64,000 nt of DNA from Bog-159 sp035499555 (lineage in GTDB: Bacteria; Acidobacteriota; Terriglobia; Bryobacterales; Bryobacteraceae): contig DATJYO010000071.1 in the NCBI GenBank assembly GCA_035499555.1, forward strand, positions 62,001 to 126,000. The letters run 5' to 3'. The notes under the pieces are model-generated. The model was not told the DNA's origin. It searched no databases and saw only the letters and a list, made by a program, of their open reading frames with translations. Numbering within the stretch: the stretch's first letter is position 1; each line of letters opens with the position of its first letter. This document shows, piece by piece, positions 26,076 to 34,996 of the stretch. Position numbers and translations under genes: made by a program.

Positions 26076-28147
26076 TGAATGACCCCCATGGAGACGATCT
26101 TGACTTCGGCCGGGATTTCGTTGTGCGAAATAAAGAACAGGTTACGGATGGTGGGCTCCACCATCTGCCGCAGGAAGTATCTCGAATTCGATCCGGCTAT
26201 GGCGGCCACCGGTGTCTCCGGATCGCCCACTTTCGCTGCAATCCGGCGCAGGCAATCGCGTATGGCCGGCGGCGCCAGCGTGAGGTGGCTGGTCTGCTCG
26301 CCGTGTTGTATGGCCGGCTCGATGACTTGCTCCAGCGCCGGATCGATGAGGTATGCGGTGAGATCCCCGGCGGCGTTCAGGAACGGCTTGACCAGCGTAC
26401 GGCGCAACGCTTGCCGCACGTACTCGGTCAGCAGCACGGCGTTTCGCGTCGTGGCTCCGGCCTCGCCCAACGCCTCCAGAATGCTGACCGAGTCGCGGAT
26501 GGACACGCGTTCCCGCAGCAGGTTCTGCAGCACGCGCTGTACGGTCGGAAGGGGCAGTATCTTCGGCACCAGTTCCTCGACGGCCTTGGGGCATTCGAGC
26601 ATGGCGCGGTCCAGATACTTTTTGGCATCCTGGCGCGAGAACAGTTCGTGTGCATAGCGGCGGATCAGCTCCGCCAGATGCGTGCCCAGCACGCTGACCG
26701 GGTCCACCACGGTGAACGCCCGGCGCCGGGCGGCATCCGCCTGTTCGGCGGGAACCCACCAGCCCGTCATTCCGAACGCGGGTTCCTTGGTCTGCCGTCC
26801 GCCCGGCAGCGGTTCCAGCTTGCCCACCGGGATCGCCAGTTCGCATCCCGCCGGCAGCTCATATCGGCCGGCCACCGCTCCCTTGAGCGAGATGACGTAT
26901 TCGTTCGCTTTCAAGGCAACGTTGTCCACCACCCGCACCGGCCCCAGCATGATTCCGATCTCTTTGGCCAACTGCCGGCGAATGCCGCCGATGCGCTTGA
27001 TGAGCGGAGACTCCTGCCCGTTGGCCACGTACTTCACCAGTCCCAGGCCGATCTCGATCGATAGCGGCTCTACGCGGAGCAGTGTCTCCAGGTTCTCTTT
27101 GGAGGCCGGCTTGGCCGCCGCTTCTGACTTGGTCGCGTCGTTCTGGCGCTTGCGCATTCTCCAGGAGACCGCGCCCAGTCCGCCTCCCATCACCAGAAAA
27201 GGCGCCGTGGGCAGGCCGGGGAACACGGACAGAACCACCAATACGCCGCTGGCCAGCAACAGGGGATTCGGACTCCCGAATACCTGCCGGGCAAAATCGG
27301 ATGCCAGTCTCTCGTCCGAGCTGGCCCGGGTGACGATCAGACCGCCGGAGATGGAGATCATCAGCGCCGGAATCACCGTCACCAGTCCATCGCCGATGGT
27401 CAGGACCGTGTAGGTCTCCAGCGCGTGCTTCAGATCCATGCCGTGTTGCAGCACGCCAATCAGGAATCCGGCCACGATGTTGATCCCGGTGATCAGAATC
27501 GAGGCCACCGCGTCGCGCTGCGTGAAGCGGGAAGCTCCATCCATCGCGCCGTAGAACTCGGCCTCGCGCGCCAGGTCTTTACGGCGTTTGCGGGCCTCGC
27601 CCTCCTGGATCAATCCGGAGCTCAGGTCCGAATCGATCGACATCTGCTTGCCGGGCAGGGCATCCAGGGTGAAGCGCGCGGTAACTTCGGAAATGCGCAC
27701 GGCGCCGTGGTTGATGACGACATATTGAATGGCTATCAACACCAGGAAGATCACCGCGCCGATGACATAGTTTCCCCCCACCACGAAGTTGCCGAAGGCC
27801 TGAATCACGTCGCCGGCGGCGCTGGTGCCGGTATTTCCGTTCATCAGGATCAGGCGGGTGGACGAAATGTTCAGTGCCAGCCGGAACAACGTCAGCAGCA
27901 GGAGAGTGGTCGGGAATACGCTGAATTCCACCGGCTTCCTGATGTACAATGCCACCATCATGACGGTCACCGACATCATGATGTCGGTCACCAACAGCAC
28001 GTCCAGTAAGAACGGCGGCAGCGGCGTGATCAGCGCCAGGACGATTCCCAGAACCGCCACCGGCACACCCAGCTCCCGCCAGTTGATGGCCGTCTTCCAA
28101 TCGAACTGCTTGGGCGGCGGTGCCGCGATAGCTCTTGCCGGCGTCAA
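26072..28147 (-). CDS. flhA: flagellar export gate protein FlhA
   Basis: 691 residues from a TTG at 28147; GAGGAG lies 9 nt upstream. FlhA is the nonameric platform of the export gate. Eight membrane segments fill residues 30-330; the FHIPEP region is represented by EVTARFTLDALPGKQMSIDS and EGEARKRRKDLAREAEFYGA. The cytoplasmic half includes RIGGIRRQLAKEIGIMLGPV and LPTVQRVLQNLLRERVSIRD. Just upstream is a three-codon ATG CGT TTT TGA frame overlapping the TTG, which may compete for the same ribosome site. Confidence 0.96.
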   Translation of the reverse strand: MTPARAIAAPPPKQFDWKTAINWRELGVPVAVLGIVLALITPLPPFLLDVLLVTDIMMSVTVMMVALYIRKPVEFSVFPTTLLLLTLFRLALNISSTRLILMNGNTGTSAAGDVIQAFGNFVVGGNYVIGAVIFLVLIAIQYVVINHGAVRISEVTARFTLDALPGKQMSIDSDLSSGLIQEGEARKRRKDLAREAEFYGAMDGASRFTQRDAVASILITGINIVAGFLIGVLQHGMDLKHALETYTVLTIGDGLVTVIPALMISISGGLIVTRASSDERLASDFARQVFGSPNPLLLASGVLVVLSVFPGLPTAPFLVMGGGLGAVSWRMRKRQNDATKSEAAAKPASKENLETLLRVEPLSIEIGLGLVKYVANGQESPLIKRIGGIRRQLAKEIGIMLGPVRVVDNVALKANEYVISLKGAVAGRYELPAGCELAIPVGKLEPLPGGRQTKEPAFGMTGWWVPAEQADAARRRAFTVVDPVSVLGTHLAELIRRYAHELFSRQDAKKYLDRAMLECPKAVEELVPKILPLPTVQRVLQNLLRERVSIRDSVSILEALGEAGATTRNAVLLTEYVRQALRRTLVKPFLNAAGDLTAYLIDPALEQVIEPAIQHGEQTSHLTLAPPAIRDCLRRIAAKVGDPETPVAAIAGSNSRYFLRQMVEPTIRNLFFISHNEIPAEVKIVSMGVIQ

Positions 28148-28179
28148 AAACGCATACTCCTCTTGCTGTTTTCCTGTCT

Positions 28180-29244
28180 CTATGCAGGCCGTCTGCCATT
28201 CATCATCTTGAAGATGTAAGCCAACACTTCGGCCACGGCCCGATAAAACTCAACCGGTATCTCCTGTCCCACGTCGACCGCTTTATATAGCGCCTGCGCC
28301 AGGGGCGGATTCTCGATCAGCGGAACCTGGTGAGCCACGGCTTTCTGCCGGATTCGCAGGGCCAGGTAGTTCTTTCCTTTGGCGACCACCTTGGGAGCGC
28401 CCAGCGAGCTCATGGTGTAACTCAAAGCCACCGCGTAGTGCGTCGGATTGACGATCACCGCGGCGGCTTTCGGCACTTCGTGCATCATGCGGCGCCGGGC
28501 CATGTCGCGCCGCAACCGCCGCAGCCGGTGCTTCACCAGCGGATTGCCCTCGATCTCCTTCATCTCGTCGCGGATGTCCTGTTTGCTCATCTTCAGGTCC
28601 TGCTGGTAACGCTGCTTCTGGCGGATGAGGTCCACCGTGCCGAATACCATGAACAATATCGAAGCCTTCCACAGCAGCGTCTGGATCGAGCCGGCGACTA
28701 GTAACGCGGATGAAGATATGGTCCGCAGGGGCAGTAAGAAGTAGTTATCGAAGTTATCTTTCACCAGGAGATACAGAACTATGGCGAACACCGGAATCAT
28801 CACGGTTGCCTGCAGCAGCGACGTGAGGTTCTGGCGGGGCAAATCCTTGAGCCGCGAAGCTGGGTTGAGCCGCTTGAAATCCGGTGTTACCCGCTTCAGG
28901 CTGACGCCCATCCGGGTGACTCCGAGTTGAATCGCCAGGGTGACGCCGACCATCACGGCGCCCAATGTGAGTAGCGGCGTCAACACGCGCCGCAGCAAAT
29001 AGACGCTGAGCCCGATGATGTCGAACGCCGCCATGTGCGGGGACGTCGCATGCCGCAGCAGCTCGGCCATCACGTTGCGGATATTTTGGATGTAGGGCAG
29101 GCCGAAGGCCCGCAGCATGGCCACGAATGCCAGGAACTGCAAGGCGCTGACAAAGACCCGGGCCGTCGGGAAGCGCCCTTCTTCCCGCGCCTTCTTCAGC
29201 CGCCGCTGCGTCGGTTGTTCGGTTCGCTGGTCTTTATCGGCCAT
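28180..29244 (-). CDS. flhB: flagellar export gate protein FlhB
   Basis: 354 residues. FlhB switches export from hook-type to filament-type substrates by self-cleavage. The N-terminus has KDQRTEQPTQRRLKKAREEG, a family opening. Four membrane segments lie between 30 and 215. The autocleavage motif NPTH is present as VNPTHYAVALSYTM near residue 270, followed by GAPKVVAKGKNYLALRIRQK. It lies 32 nt upstream of flhA and 6 nt downstream of fliR. Confidence 0.96.
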   Translation of the reverse strand: MADKDQRTEQPTQRRLKKAREEGRFPTARVFVSALQFLAFVAMLRAFGLPYIQNIRNVMAELLRHATSPHMAAFDIIGLSVYLLRRVLTPLLTLGAVMVGVTLAIQLGVTRMGVSLKRVTPDFKRLNPASRLKDLPRQNLTSLLQATVMIPVFAIVLYLLVKDNFDNYFLLPLRTISSSALLVAGSIQTLLWKASILFMVFGTVDLIRQKQRYQQDLKMSKQDIRDEMKEIEGNPLVKHRLRRLRRDMARRRMMHEVPKAAAVIVNPTHYAVALSYTMSSLGAPKVVAKGKNYLALRIRQKAVAHQVPLIENPPLAQALYKAVDVGQEIPVEFYRAVAEVLAYIFKMMNGRRPA

Positions 29245-29250
29245 AGTCCG

Positions 29251-30021
29251 CTAATGCGCGATCAATCCGCGCGCGGCCGCGAAGGTCTCCGCCGCCGTCA
29301 AGCGCAGCAGCTCGGGCAGCATGGTGACCAGCAACCCTAACATTCCCATGGCCACCATCATCTTCAGCGGGAACGAGAGATGCAGCAGTTGTAACTGCCC
29401 GTTGACGCGGCCCAGTAGAGCCAGCGCGATATCCAGCATGACCAGAATGGCGATCAGCGGCATCGCCAGGCGCAGCCCGGTCGAGAACATCGTCGCGCCT
29501 GCCCGCAGCATCTGCTCGCCCGCCGCGCGCGACAATGTGAACGAACCGGCCGGATACGTCTCGAGGCTGCGCGCCAGGATCCGCAACACCTCCCGGTCCA
29601 GCCCCATGGCGAAAAACAACAACCCCGTAGCGACTTGTGAGAGGACCACCAGCACCGTAGAATCCGCCTGTGTGTTGGGGTCCACCGTGGAGGCGAAAGC
29701 GAAACCCGCTTGTAAACCCAGAATCTGCGTGCCGATCCCGAACGCCTCCACTGCGAAGGCCACCGCCAGTCCGGTTCCCACACCCAGCGCGGCTTCCATG
29801 AGGATCCATGTCACGAAGGAGACCGCCGAGGGGTCCGTCGCGGGCCGGGGCCATTGGGCAAAGAGCGCCAACGTCGTGCCGATCGACAGGATGACGCGCG
29901 CCGGCGAAAGGGCGCTCGAAATCCCCGGAATGGGGACAAACACGAATACGCCGGAGACGCGCACCAGGGTGAGCAGAAATCCAAGCAGCAGGGGAATGGG
30001 AAAGGCTACGTCACTGGGCAT
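29251..30021 (-). CDS. fliR: flagellar export gate protein FliR
   Basis: 256 residues from the ATG at 30021; a GTG at 30036 is possible. FliR is one subunit of the FliPQR channel. Membrane segments are regularly spaced, including PIPLLLGFLLTLVRVSGVFV and GLQAGFAFASTVDPNTQADS, a well-conserved family stretch. The C-terminal part ends with LVTMLPELLRL. The start overlaps fliQ by 11 bp, so co-translation is likely. Confidence 0.94.
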   Translation of the reverse strand: MPSDVAFPIPLLLGFLLTLVRVSGVFVFVPIPGISSALSPARVILSIGTTLALFAQWPRPATDPSAVSFVTWILMEAALGVGTGLAVAFAVEAFGIGTQILGLQAGFAFASTVDPNTQADSTVLVVLSQVATGLLFFAMGLDREVLRILARSLETYPAGSFTLSRAAGEQMLRAGATMFSTGLRLAMPLIAILVMLDIALALLGRVNGQLQLLHLSFPLKMMVAMGMLGLLVTMLPELLRLTAAETFAAARGLIAH

Positions 30022-30280
30022 AACGGCTGAAGTCACTCAAGATCGCCGTGGTGTAAGTGATCATTCTTTGCGCGAGCCAGGGCAACGCCAGCAGAAACGC
30101 CGCCAGGAACGCCACCAGCCGTGGAATGGCGTTGAAGGCCGTATCCTGAATGGAAGTAAGTATCTGGACCAGGCTTACCAGGATGCCCACCACCAGGCCG
30201 ACCGCCAGCAGCGGCGCCGCCAGCCAAAAGGCCGTCATCAGTGCCTGGCGCATGATCTGTATGGCGAACTCCGGTGTCAT
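30011..30280 (-). CDS. fliQ: flagellar export gate protein FliQ
   Basis: 89 residues from the ATG at 30280, which overlaps the fliP stop by 4 nt. FliQ packs four copies around FliP and FliR to form the export pore. Two membrane helices are visible (LLAVGLVVGILVSLVQILTS and IPRLVAFLAAFLLALPWLAQ) with the family motif QDTAFNAIPRLV between them. Length is exactly that of the family. Confidence 0.95.
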   Translation of the reverse strand: MTPEFAIQIMRQALMTAFWLAAPLLAVGLVVGILVSLVQILTSIQDTAFNAIPRLVAFLAAFLLALPWLAQRMITYTTAILSDFSRYAQ

Positions 30281-31014
30281 GAGTAGAACCCTTTCATTAA
30301 TGAGCCGATGACCAGATTCCAACCGTCGGCCAGCACAAAGAGCAGAATCTTAAAAGGCGCCGAGATCATCACCGGCGGTAATTGAATCATGCCGATCGAA
30401 AGCGTCACCGACGCGACCACCATATCGATGATCAGGAACGGCAGAAAGAGAACCGCGCCGATCTGGAATCCGGTCTTCAGTTCGGAAAGAATGTAGGCTG
30501 GAATCAATGTCTTCAGCTCCAGATCCGCCGGGGTATGCGGCGCGGGCGCGTGGGAGATATCCAGAAACAGCTTGAGATCCTTGTCCCGCACATAGTGACC
30601 CAGAAAAGCTTTGAGCGGTTTGGCAGAAGCGTCGAAGGCCTGCTGCATGGTGATCTTGTTGCTTTCGAGCGGCTCCAGTCCCTGGTGGTATATGTCGCCC
30701 GCCACCGGTGAAACCACTAAAATCGTCAGGAACAGGGCGATGCCCACCAGCACCTGGTTCGACGGGGTGGTCTGGGTGCCCAGGGCCTGCCGCAGGAAGT
30801 GCAGCACGATGGTGATCCGCAGGAACGGTGAAACTGCCATCACCATGGCCGGGAGCAGCGTCATCAACGTCATCAGGATGACGATCTGCATCGGCACACT
30901 GAGTGACTCGCCCTTGCCGGTATTCATACCCAGCATCGACACCGGACCCTGGGCGCCGGGCGCGGCGCCGGCCAGCAGCAGTCCGCAGCCCAACGCTTTG
31001 ACGAATCCGCGCAT
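30277..31014 (-). CDS. fliP: flagellar export gate protein FliP
   Basis: 245 residues with a cleavable signal peptide (LGCGLLLAGAAPGA). FliP forms the main ring of the export pore. Family segments are PFLRITIVLHFLRQALGTQT, VLVGIALFLTILVVSPV and FQIGAVLFLPFLIIDMVVAS. The ATG overlaps the fliO stop (ATGA). Confidence 0.96.
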   Translation of the reverse strand: MRGFVKALGCGLLLAGAAPGAQGPVSMLGMNTGKGESLSVPMQIVILMTLMTLLPAMVMAVSPFLRITIVLHFLRQALGTQTTPSNQVLVGIALFLTILVVSPVAGDIYHQGLEPLESNKITMQQAFDASAKPLKAFLGHYVRDKDLKLFLDISHAPAPHTPADLELKTLIPAYILSELKTGFQIGAVLFLPFLIIDMVVASVTLSIGMIQLPPVMISAPFKILLFVLADGWNLVIGSLMKGFYS

Positions 31015-31307
31015 CAGCGAGTCACCCCGAGGTCCTGAATGTGGATCTGCAGTTGGCCCCCGCTTAGCAAAGAGCAGCCTCCCGGCGAGAGCGCGACCAG
31101 TAATACCTGGTCGCCGATCTTGACCATGTGCAGCGAGTGTTGCGGGGTCAGCCGAAGCTGCTCGATGGTTTGCATCTGGCGATTGCCCGCCCGGCCAAAG
31201 CCCTTGACCGAGATCCGCGCGGCTCCCTTGCTGCGCAGCCAGAACAGGGCGCCGCCGAGGAGCCCTAAGACCAGCAACACCGCCAGAATCTGTCTTACCG
31301 GATCCAT
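31014..31307 (-). CDS. fliO: flagellar biosynthesis protein FliO
   Basis: 97 residues: one N-terminal membrane helix (ILAVLLVLGLLGGALFWL) and a short cytoplasmic beta domain (EQLRLTPQHSLHMVKIGDQV, LLVALSPGGCSLL). FliO helps assemble the FliP ring and is poorly conserved; the HSLHMVKIGDQVLLVA stretch is the recognisable family pattern. It is placed between flgE and fliP, with overlap to fliP. Confidence 0.88.
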   Translation of the reverse strand: MDPVRQILAVLLVLGLLGGALFWLRSKGAARISVKGFGRAGNRQMQTIEQLRLTPQHSLHMVKIGDQVLLVALSPGGCSLLSGGQLQIHIQDLGVTR

Positions 31308-31310
31308 GCC

Positions 31311-32564
31311 CTATCCCTGAATCATGTTCAGAGTGTCCTGCAGCATGGTGTCCCCGGTGGTGATCACGCGGGCCGCTGCCTGGTAGCTGCGCTCGTAAGT
31401 CAGCAGGTTGGTGAACTCACTGGCCATATCCGACGTGGAGCCTTCGAGCGCGCCACCCACAATCTGGCCGCGCGCGCCCGTATTGGCGGCGCCGACCGCC
31501 GGCGGAGCCGTGGCGGCGGATGCTTTCAGGTTGTTCTCGCCCACCGAGATCAGGCTGTTGGGATTCTGTATGGATGCCAACGCCAGTTGGCCGATGGTGA
31601 CTTGCTGCCCGTTCGAATAACTGGCCACCAGCAGCCCGCCGTTCTGCAGGCTGACATTGTTGATCTGGCCGGCGGCGGCGCCATCCTGCGTGTCGCCTTC
31701 CAGCGTCGAAGTGTCCGAAAGCTGGGTGATGTTGCCATTCCCGGACGAATCGAAAAGGTTCCAGTTGATGGTCATGTCGTTGGCGCCGTCCGACAGTCCG
31801 GAAATCGCGATCGCCACGGGGCCGTCGGTGGCCGCTGGGCTGGTCAGATTGCCGCTCCCGTCGAAGGTCAGGGAGCCGGTCGCCAGAGGTGCGCTGGAAC
31901 CGGCGGTCAGGTCTGCGGACGGCAAGGTCACCGTGTACTGCCACGCGTTGGTGCCGGTCTTGGTGAAGTTGACCGTCAACGTGTGCGGCGAGCCCAAAGA
32001 GTCGTAGACCTGGATCGGTGTGGAGAACGTCGATCCCGTGCCGGAAGTGGGCGCGCCCGCGTCCAGATTGACGTTGAGGTTCATGGTGGTTGTTTCGGTC
32101 CCCGGAATCATCGTTCCTAAAGGAACGTTCAGGTTTCCGACCGGACCGTTCGGATTCACCGTGCCATTGACGGCGGTCCATCCTTGAACCATTTGCCCCG
32201 TCGCCGTGATCAGGTTGCCGGAAGAATCCAGTTGAAAGCCGCCGTCGCGGGTGTAGAGAGTCTGCCCGCTCGCATCCCGCACCACGAAGAAACCGTCTCC
32301 TTCGATGGCGGCGTCCGTTGGACCATTCGTATTGGTAATGCCTCCCTGCACATAGTTGCTGGAGGTGAGGATCGGACCCACCCCCATGCCGACCTGGGCC
32401 GGGTTCACCGCGGCGCCCAGATTCTGTGACATCAGATCGTAAAACTCGACCTCTACGGACTTATAGCCCGGCGTATTCAGGTTGGCTAAGTTGTTGCCGG
32501 AAACGTCAATGGCGTTCGAGTCGGCGGAGAGGGCGGAAAGTGCGGCTGAGAAACCTGGAAACAT
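31311..32564 (-). CDS. flgE: flagellar hook protein FlgE
   Basis: 417 residues, typical for a hook subunit. The N-terminus has LSALSADSNAIDVSGNNLAN and LNTPGYKSVEVEFYDLM, then GDGFFVVRDASGQTLYTRDG. The C-terminus has STSDMASEFTNLLTYERSYQ and AARVITTGDTML. The middle is Thr/Ser/Gly-rich beta domain. It follows flgD by 11 nt and precedes fliO by 3 nt, so the hook gene is in the same unit as the export gate. Confidence 0.95.
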   Translation of the reverse strand: MFPGFSAALSALSADSNAIDVSGNNLANLNTPGYKSVEVEFYDLMSQNLGAAVNPAQVGMGVGPILTSSNYVQGGITNTNGPTDAAIEGDGFFVVRDASGQTLYTRDGGFQLDSSGNLITATGQMVQGWTAVNGTVNPNGPVGNLNVPLGTMIPGTETTTMNLNVNLDAGAPTSGTGSTFSTPIQVYDSLGSPHTLTVNFTKTGTNAWQYTVTLPSADLTAGSSAPLATGSLTFDGSGNLTSPAATDGPVAIAISGLSDGANDMTINWNLFDSSGNGNITQLSDTSTLEGDTQDGAAAGQINNVSLQNGGLLVASYSNGQQVTIGQLALASIQNPNSLISVGENNLKASAATAPPAVGAANTGARGQIVGGALEGSTSDMASEFTNLLTYERSYQAAARVITTGDTMLQDTLNMIQG

Positions 32565-32575
32565 AGATCATCTCC

Positions 32576-32887
32576 TCAAGATTGCGTCTGTCCCGTGGTG
32601 GGGGTCTGGCCGGATGAACTCGTCGCCGTCGTGCTGGCTTGGGCCGCGTACGACTCGATATCCGACCGGATCGCGATAGTCTGTTCGAGTTCGCTGAACT
32701 GCGCCAGTTCCGACACGAATTGCGTGCTGTCGGTCGGGTTCATGGGGTCCTGGTTCTGTAGCTGAGATACCAACAATTGCAGGAAAACTTCTTCTCCGTC
32801 GCCTGACGCGGCGCTGCTGCTCCCCGTGGTGGAGCCGCCCGCGCTGGTGCTGGTCGAGCCGGCAAGTATACTTACTGGTGAAGCCAT
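32576..32887 (-). CDS. flgD: hook-capping protein FlgD, short form
   Basis: 103 residues only. The conserved N-terminal FlgD block is intact (EVFLQLLVSQLQNQDPMNPT, DSTQFVSELAQFSELEQT), flanked by Ser/Thr/Gly-rich tails. The C-terminal tudor-like and Ig-like domains that make up most of FlgD in enteric bacteria are absent, and the stop lies 11 nt before flgE with no sign of a broken frame. So this looks like a genuine minimal form rather than a fragment. Whether it still caps the hook alone is uncertain. Confidence 0.88.
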   Translation of the reverse strand: MASPVSILAGSTSTSAGGSTTGSSSAASGDGEEVFLQLLVSQLQNQDPMNPTDSTQFVSELAQFSELEQTIAIRSDIESYAAQASTTATSSSGQTPTTGQTQS

Positions 32888-32897
32888 TCCATCCTCC

Positions 32898-34031
32898 TCA
32901 AGCTTGCCCCGCGCCGGTCAGGCTGCATTCCAGCTCTTCGACCCAGCGGGGACGGTTAGAGTGATTCTGTTGCCGGCGGCCGTCGTTCTGCTGTGACCAG
33001 CCGGGTTGCGATTGTGCGTCTCCCTGCCGCGAGTGATTCGCCGCATTTTGGCTTTCGGCCGCGGGACCGGTGGTCACAGGCGACTGTGCCGGTTTCCACG
33101 CCTCCGCCCGATAGCCGCTGTCCTGCAGCTTGCCGATCAGGTCCGCAAGGCCCTGCTGCAAACCGTGTTCTATCGTCGCATCGTCCGTGCGCACGGCCAG
33201 CCGCAGCTCGCCGGATTGCTGCATCAGACGTACTAATACTCTCTCGTTCGCGGTTTGGCCCACCTGCAACACAATGTGGTTCAGCGGTTGCGCGGCTTTC
33301 GGCATCTCCGGCTGATGTTGCACCGGAGCGGCTGGCGCGGTGGGCGCCGTAGCCATCTCACCCGCGGGTTCCAAATGGCTGTTCTGTTCGAATATCGCCA
33401 GGAAATTCTGCTGCTGATTCGAGCCATCCCCGGGGCGGTTGTCCGTCTGATCCGATTCAGCCGCTTCCTGGATGCCGGCGATGCTCACGCCGGCGAGCGC
33501 AACCGGCGCCGCGGGAGCCGTGTTGGCGGCCGGCGGGGCCAGGCGGATGGTGAAGGCCGTGGTCTGCGGATCGGTCGCGGCCACCGGCGGCGGCTGCGGA
33601 TTTGGGTTTTCCACGGCGGGGATCGCGGGGATGTTTGTCCCGGTATTCGCCGCGGCGTCCGGAACCACCGGGTCGGTACCCAGGGCCGCGAACGCCAGGC
33701 GGAAATCGATGGTTGGGAATAAAAGGATGGCGGCTGGAGGCGTCGGGACCCCAGCCGCCATGCCGTCGGCTTTATTGCGCTGCGGCGACTTTGAGCTGTT
33801 GTTGAAGTTGGCGAGCGATTTTCGCAGTCCCGACGGTAAGCACGTGACCTTGGGCCCGCTGGCGCTGCTACAGCCTGCGAATTCCTGTGCAAACCCCCCG
33901 CTCGATGTGTCCGTGGGCCGCGGCCTGCAGAACAACGGGGCCGGGGACGCAAGAGCGTTGGTCGCGGGGACAATCGTCACGAACCGGGCAATTGCAGATT
34001 GAGAGCCAAGCCCGATTGCCAGACTTTTCAA
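32898..34031 (-). CDS. fliK: flagellar hook-length control protein FliK
   Basis: 377 residues from a TTG at 34031; a later start is possible because the N-terminus is poorly conserved. FliK measures hook length and triggers FlhB's substrate switch. The N-terminal 200 residues are Pro/Ala-rich and low in complexity. The C-terminal domain shows the FliK pattern: LNHIVLQVGQTANERVLVRL, QQSGELRLAVRTDDATIEHG, LQQGLADLIGKLQDSGYRAE, followed by a Gln/Asn-rich tail. First gene of the long fliK-to-fliN run and divergent from flgF. Confidence 0.85.
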   Translation of the reverse strand: MKSLAIGLGSQSAIARFVTIVPATNALASPAPLFCRPRPTDTSSGGFAQEFAGCSSASGPKVTCLPSGLRKSLANFNNSSKSPQRNKADGMAAGVPTPPAAILLFPTIDFRLAFAALGTDPVVPDAAANTGTNIPAIPAVENPNPQPPPVAATDPQTTAFTIRLAPPAANTAPAAPVALAGVSIAGIQEAAESDQTDNRPGDGSNQQQNFLAIFEQNSHLEPAGEMATAPTAPAAPVQHQPEMPKAAQPLNHIVLQVGQTANERVLVRLMQQSGELRLAVRTDDATIEHGLQQGLADLIGKLQDSGYRAEAWKPAQSPVTTGPAAESQNAANHSRQGDAQSQPGWSQQNDGRRQQNHSNRPRWVEELECSLTGAGQA

Positions 34032-34170
34032 CCAAATAAATGGAGCCGTGCGGTGTTAGTAGTTTGACTGTCAAAACCACCCGTCAGAGAATTGACGAGC
34101 CAAACCTCAACTCATAGGAAACATCGGCGAACTTGTCCGTGTTTTCTAGGAAAATTTACAGAGATTCGAT

Positions 34171-34186
34171 AGGCAAGCGACTTGCA
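34171..34186 (+). promoter_or_regulatory. candidate sigma-54 (-24/-12) promoter of flgF operon
   Basis: AGGCAAGCGACTTGCA: GG-N10-GC spacing with a perfect TTGCA at -12 and AGGCA at -24. The predicted start is near 34197, 8 nt before the flgF ATG, which has no Shine-Dalgarno. Confidence 0.6.
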
Positions 34187-34204
34187 TGGTAGTTCGCTCT
34201 AGTC

Positions 34205-34945
34205 ATGGACCCGTTAGCCATCGCCGCCTCGAGTGGTCTTCGGTCGCGCATGCAGTCACTCGACCTGCTGGCCAACAACCTTGCCAACACGGGCACCAAC
34301 GGCTATAAGCGCGACCAGGAGTTCTACAATCTCTTCACTGCCGGCGAAGCCTCCGGCATCGGCGGCGGTCCCGGAGCTACGCTTCCGGTCATCGAGCGCC
34401 AATGGACGGATTTCTCGCAAGGCACGCTGGAAGTGACCGGCAACGCCTCCGATCTGGCTCTCTCCGGCCCGGGGTTCTTCGTGGTTAAGGGACCCAACGG
34501 ACCTCTGTACACCCGCAACGGCAGCTTGCAGATCTCCGCCTCCGGCGAACTCGGCGTCGCCGGCGGGTACGCCCTGCAGGACCGCGCGGGCCACGGTCCC
34601 ATCCACGTGACGTCCGGAAAACCGATAACCATCTCCCCGGACGGCACGGTGCAGCAGGATGGACAATCCATCGGCCAGATCGAAGTCGTCAACTTCCGGT
34701 CCACGGAGCCGCTGCAGAAGGTAGGTAACACCTGCTTCCACAATGGCGATCCCGCTAACAAGCCGGTCGCGGCGGACAGCGTGGAAGTACAGCAAGGCAA
34801 GATCGAACAGTCCAACGTGCCGGTGGCCGAAGCGGCTATGCGGCTGGTGGGAGTCATGCGTCAGTTCGAGATGCTGCAGAAAGCCGTGGGCATCAGCGAC
34901 GAGATGGATACCAAGAGCATTCAGGAGGTCGCGCGTGTCGGATAA
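34205..34945 (+). CDS. flgF: flagellar rod protein FlgF
   Basis: 246 residues. FlgF is the proximal rod subunit next to FlgG. The N-terminal helix is IAASSGLRSRMQSLDLLANN followed by LANTGTNGYKRDQEFY; then GPGFFVVKGPNGPLYTRNGS. The C-terminus has LEQSNV-like IEQSNVPVAEAAMRLVGVMR. The paralog flgG follows 51 nt later. FlgF is distinguished from FlgG by its shorter length and the MQSLDLLANNLAN form. Confidence 0.92.
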   Translation: MDPLAIAASSGLRSRMQSLDLLANNLANTGTNGYKRDQEFYNLFTAGEASGIGGGPGATLPVIERQWTDFSQGTLEVTGNASDLALSGPGFFVVKGPNGPLYTRNGSLQISASGELGVAGGYALQDRAGHGPIHVTSGKPITISPDGTVQQDGQSIGQIEVVNFRSTEPLQKVGNTCFHNGDPANKPVAADSVEVQQGKIEQSNVPVAEAAMRLVGVMRQFEMLQKAVGISDEMDTKSIQEVARVG

Positions 34946-34996
34946 GGGGACCGCCAGCGTGGCCCGGAACCCGGTAAGTGAATCAGGAGTGAAACC

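Noticed and set aside
34032..34170. Sigma-54 promoter for fliK on the minus strand
   Set aside because: TGGCTCGTCAATTCTC has GG but lacks GC at the right distance.
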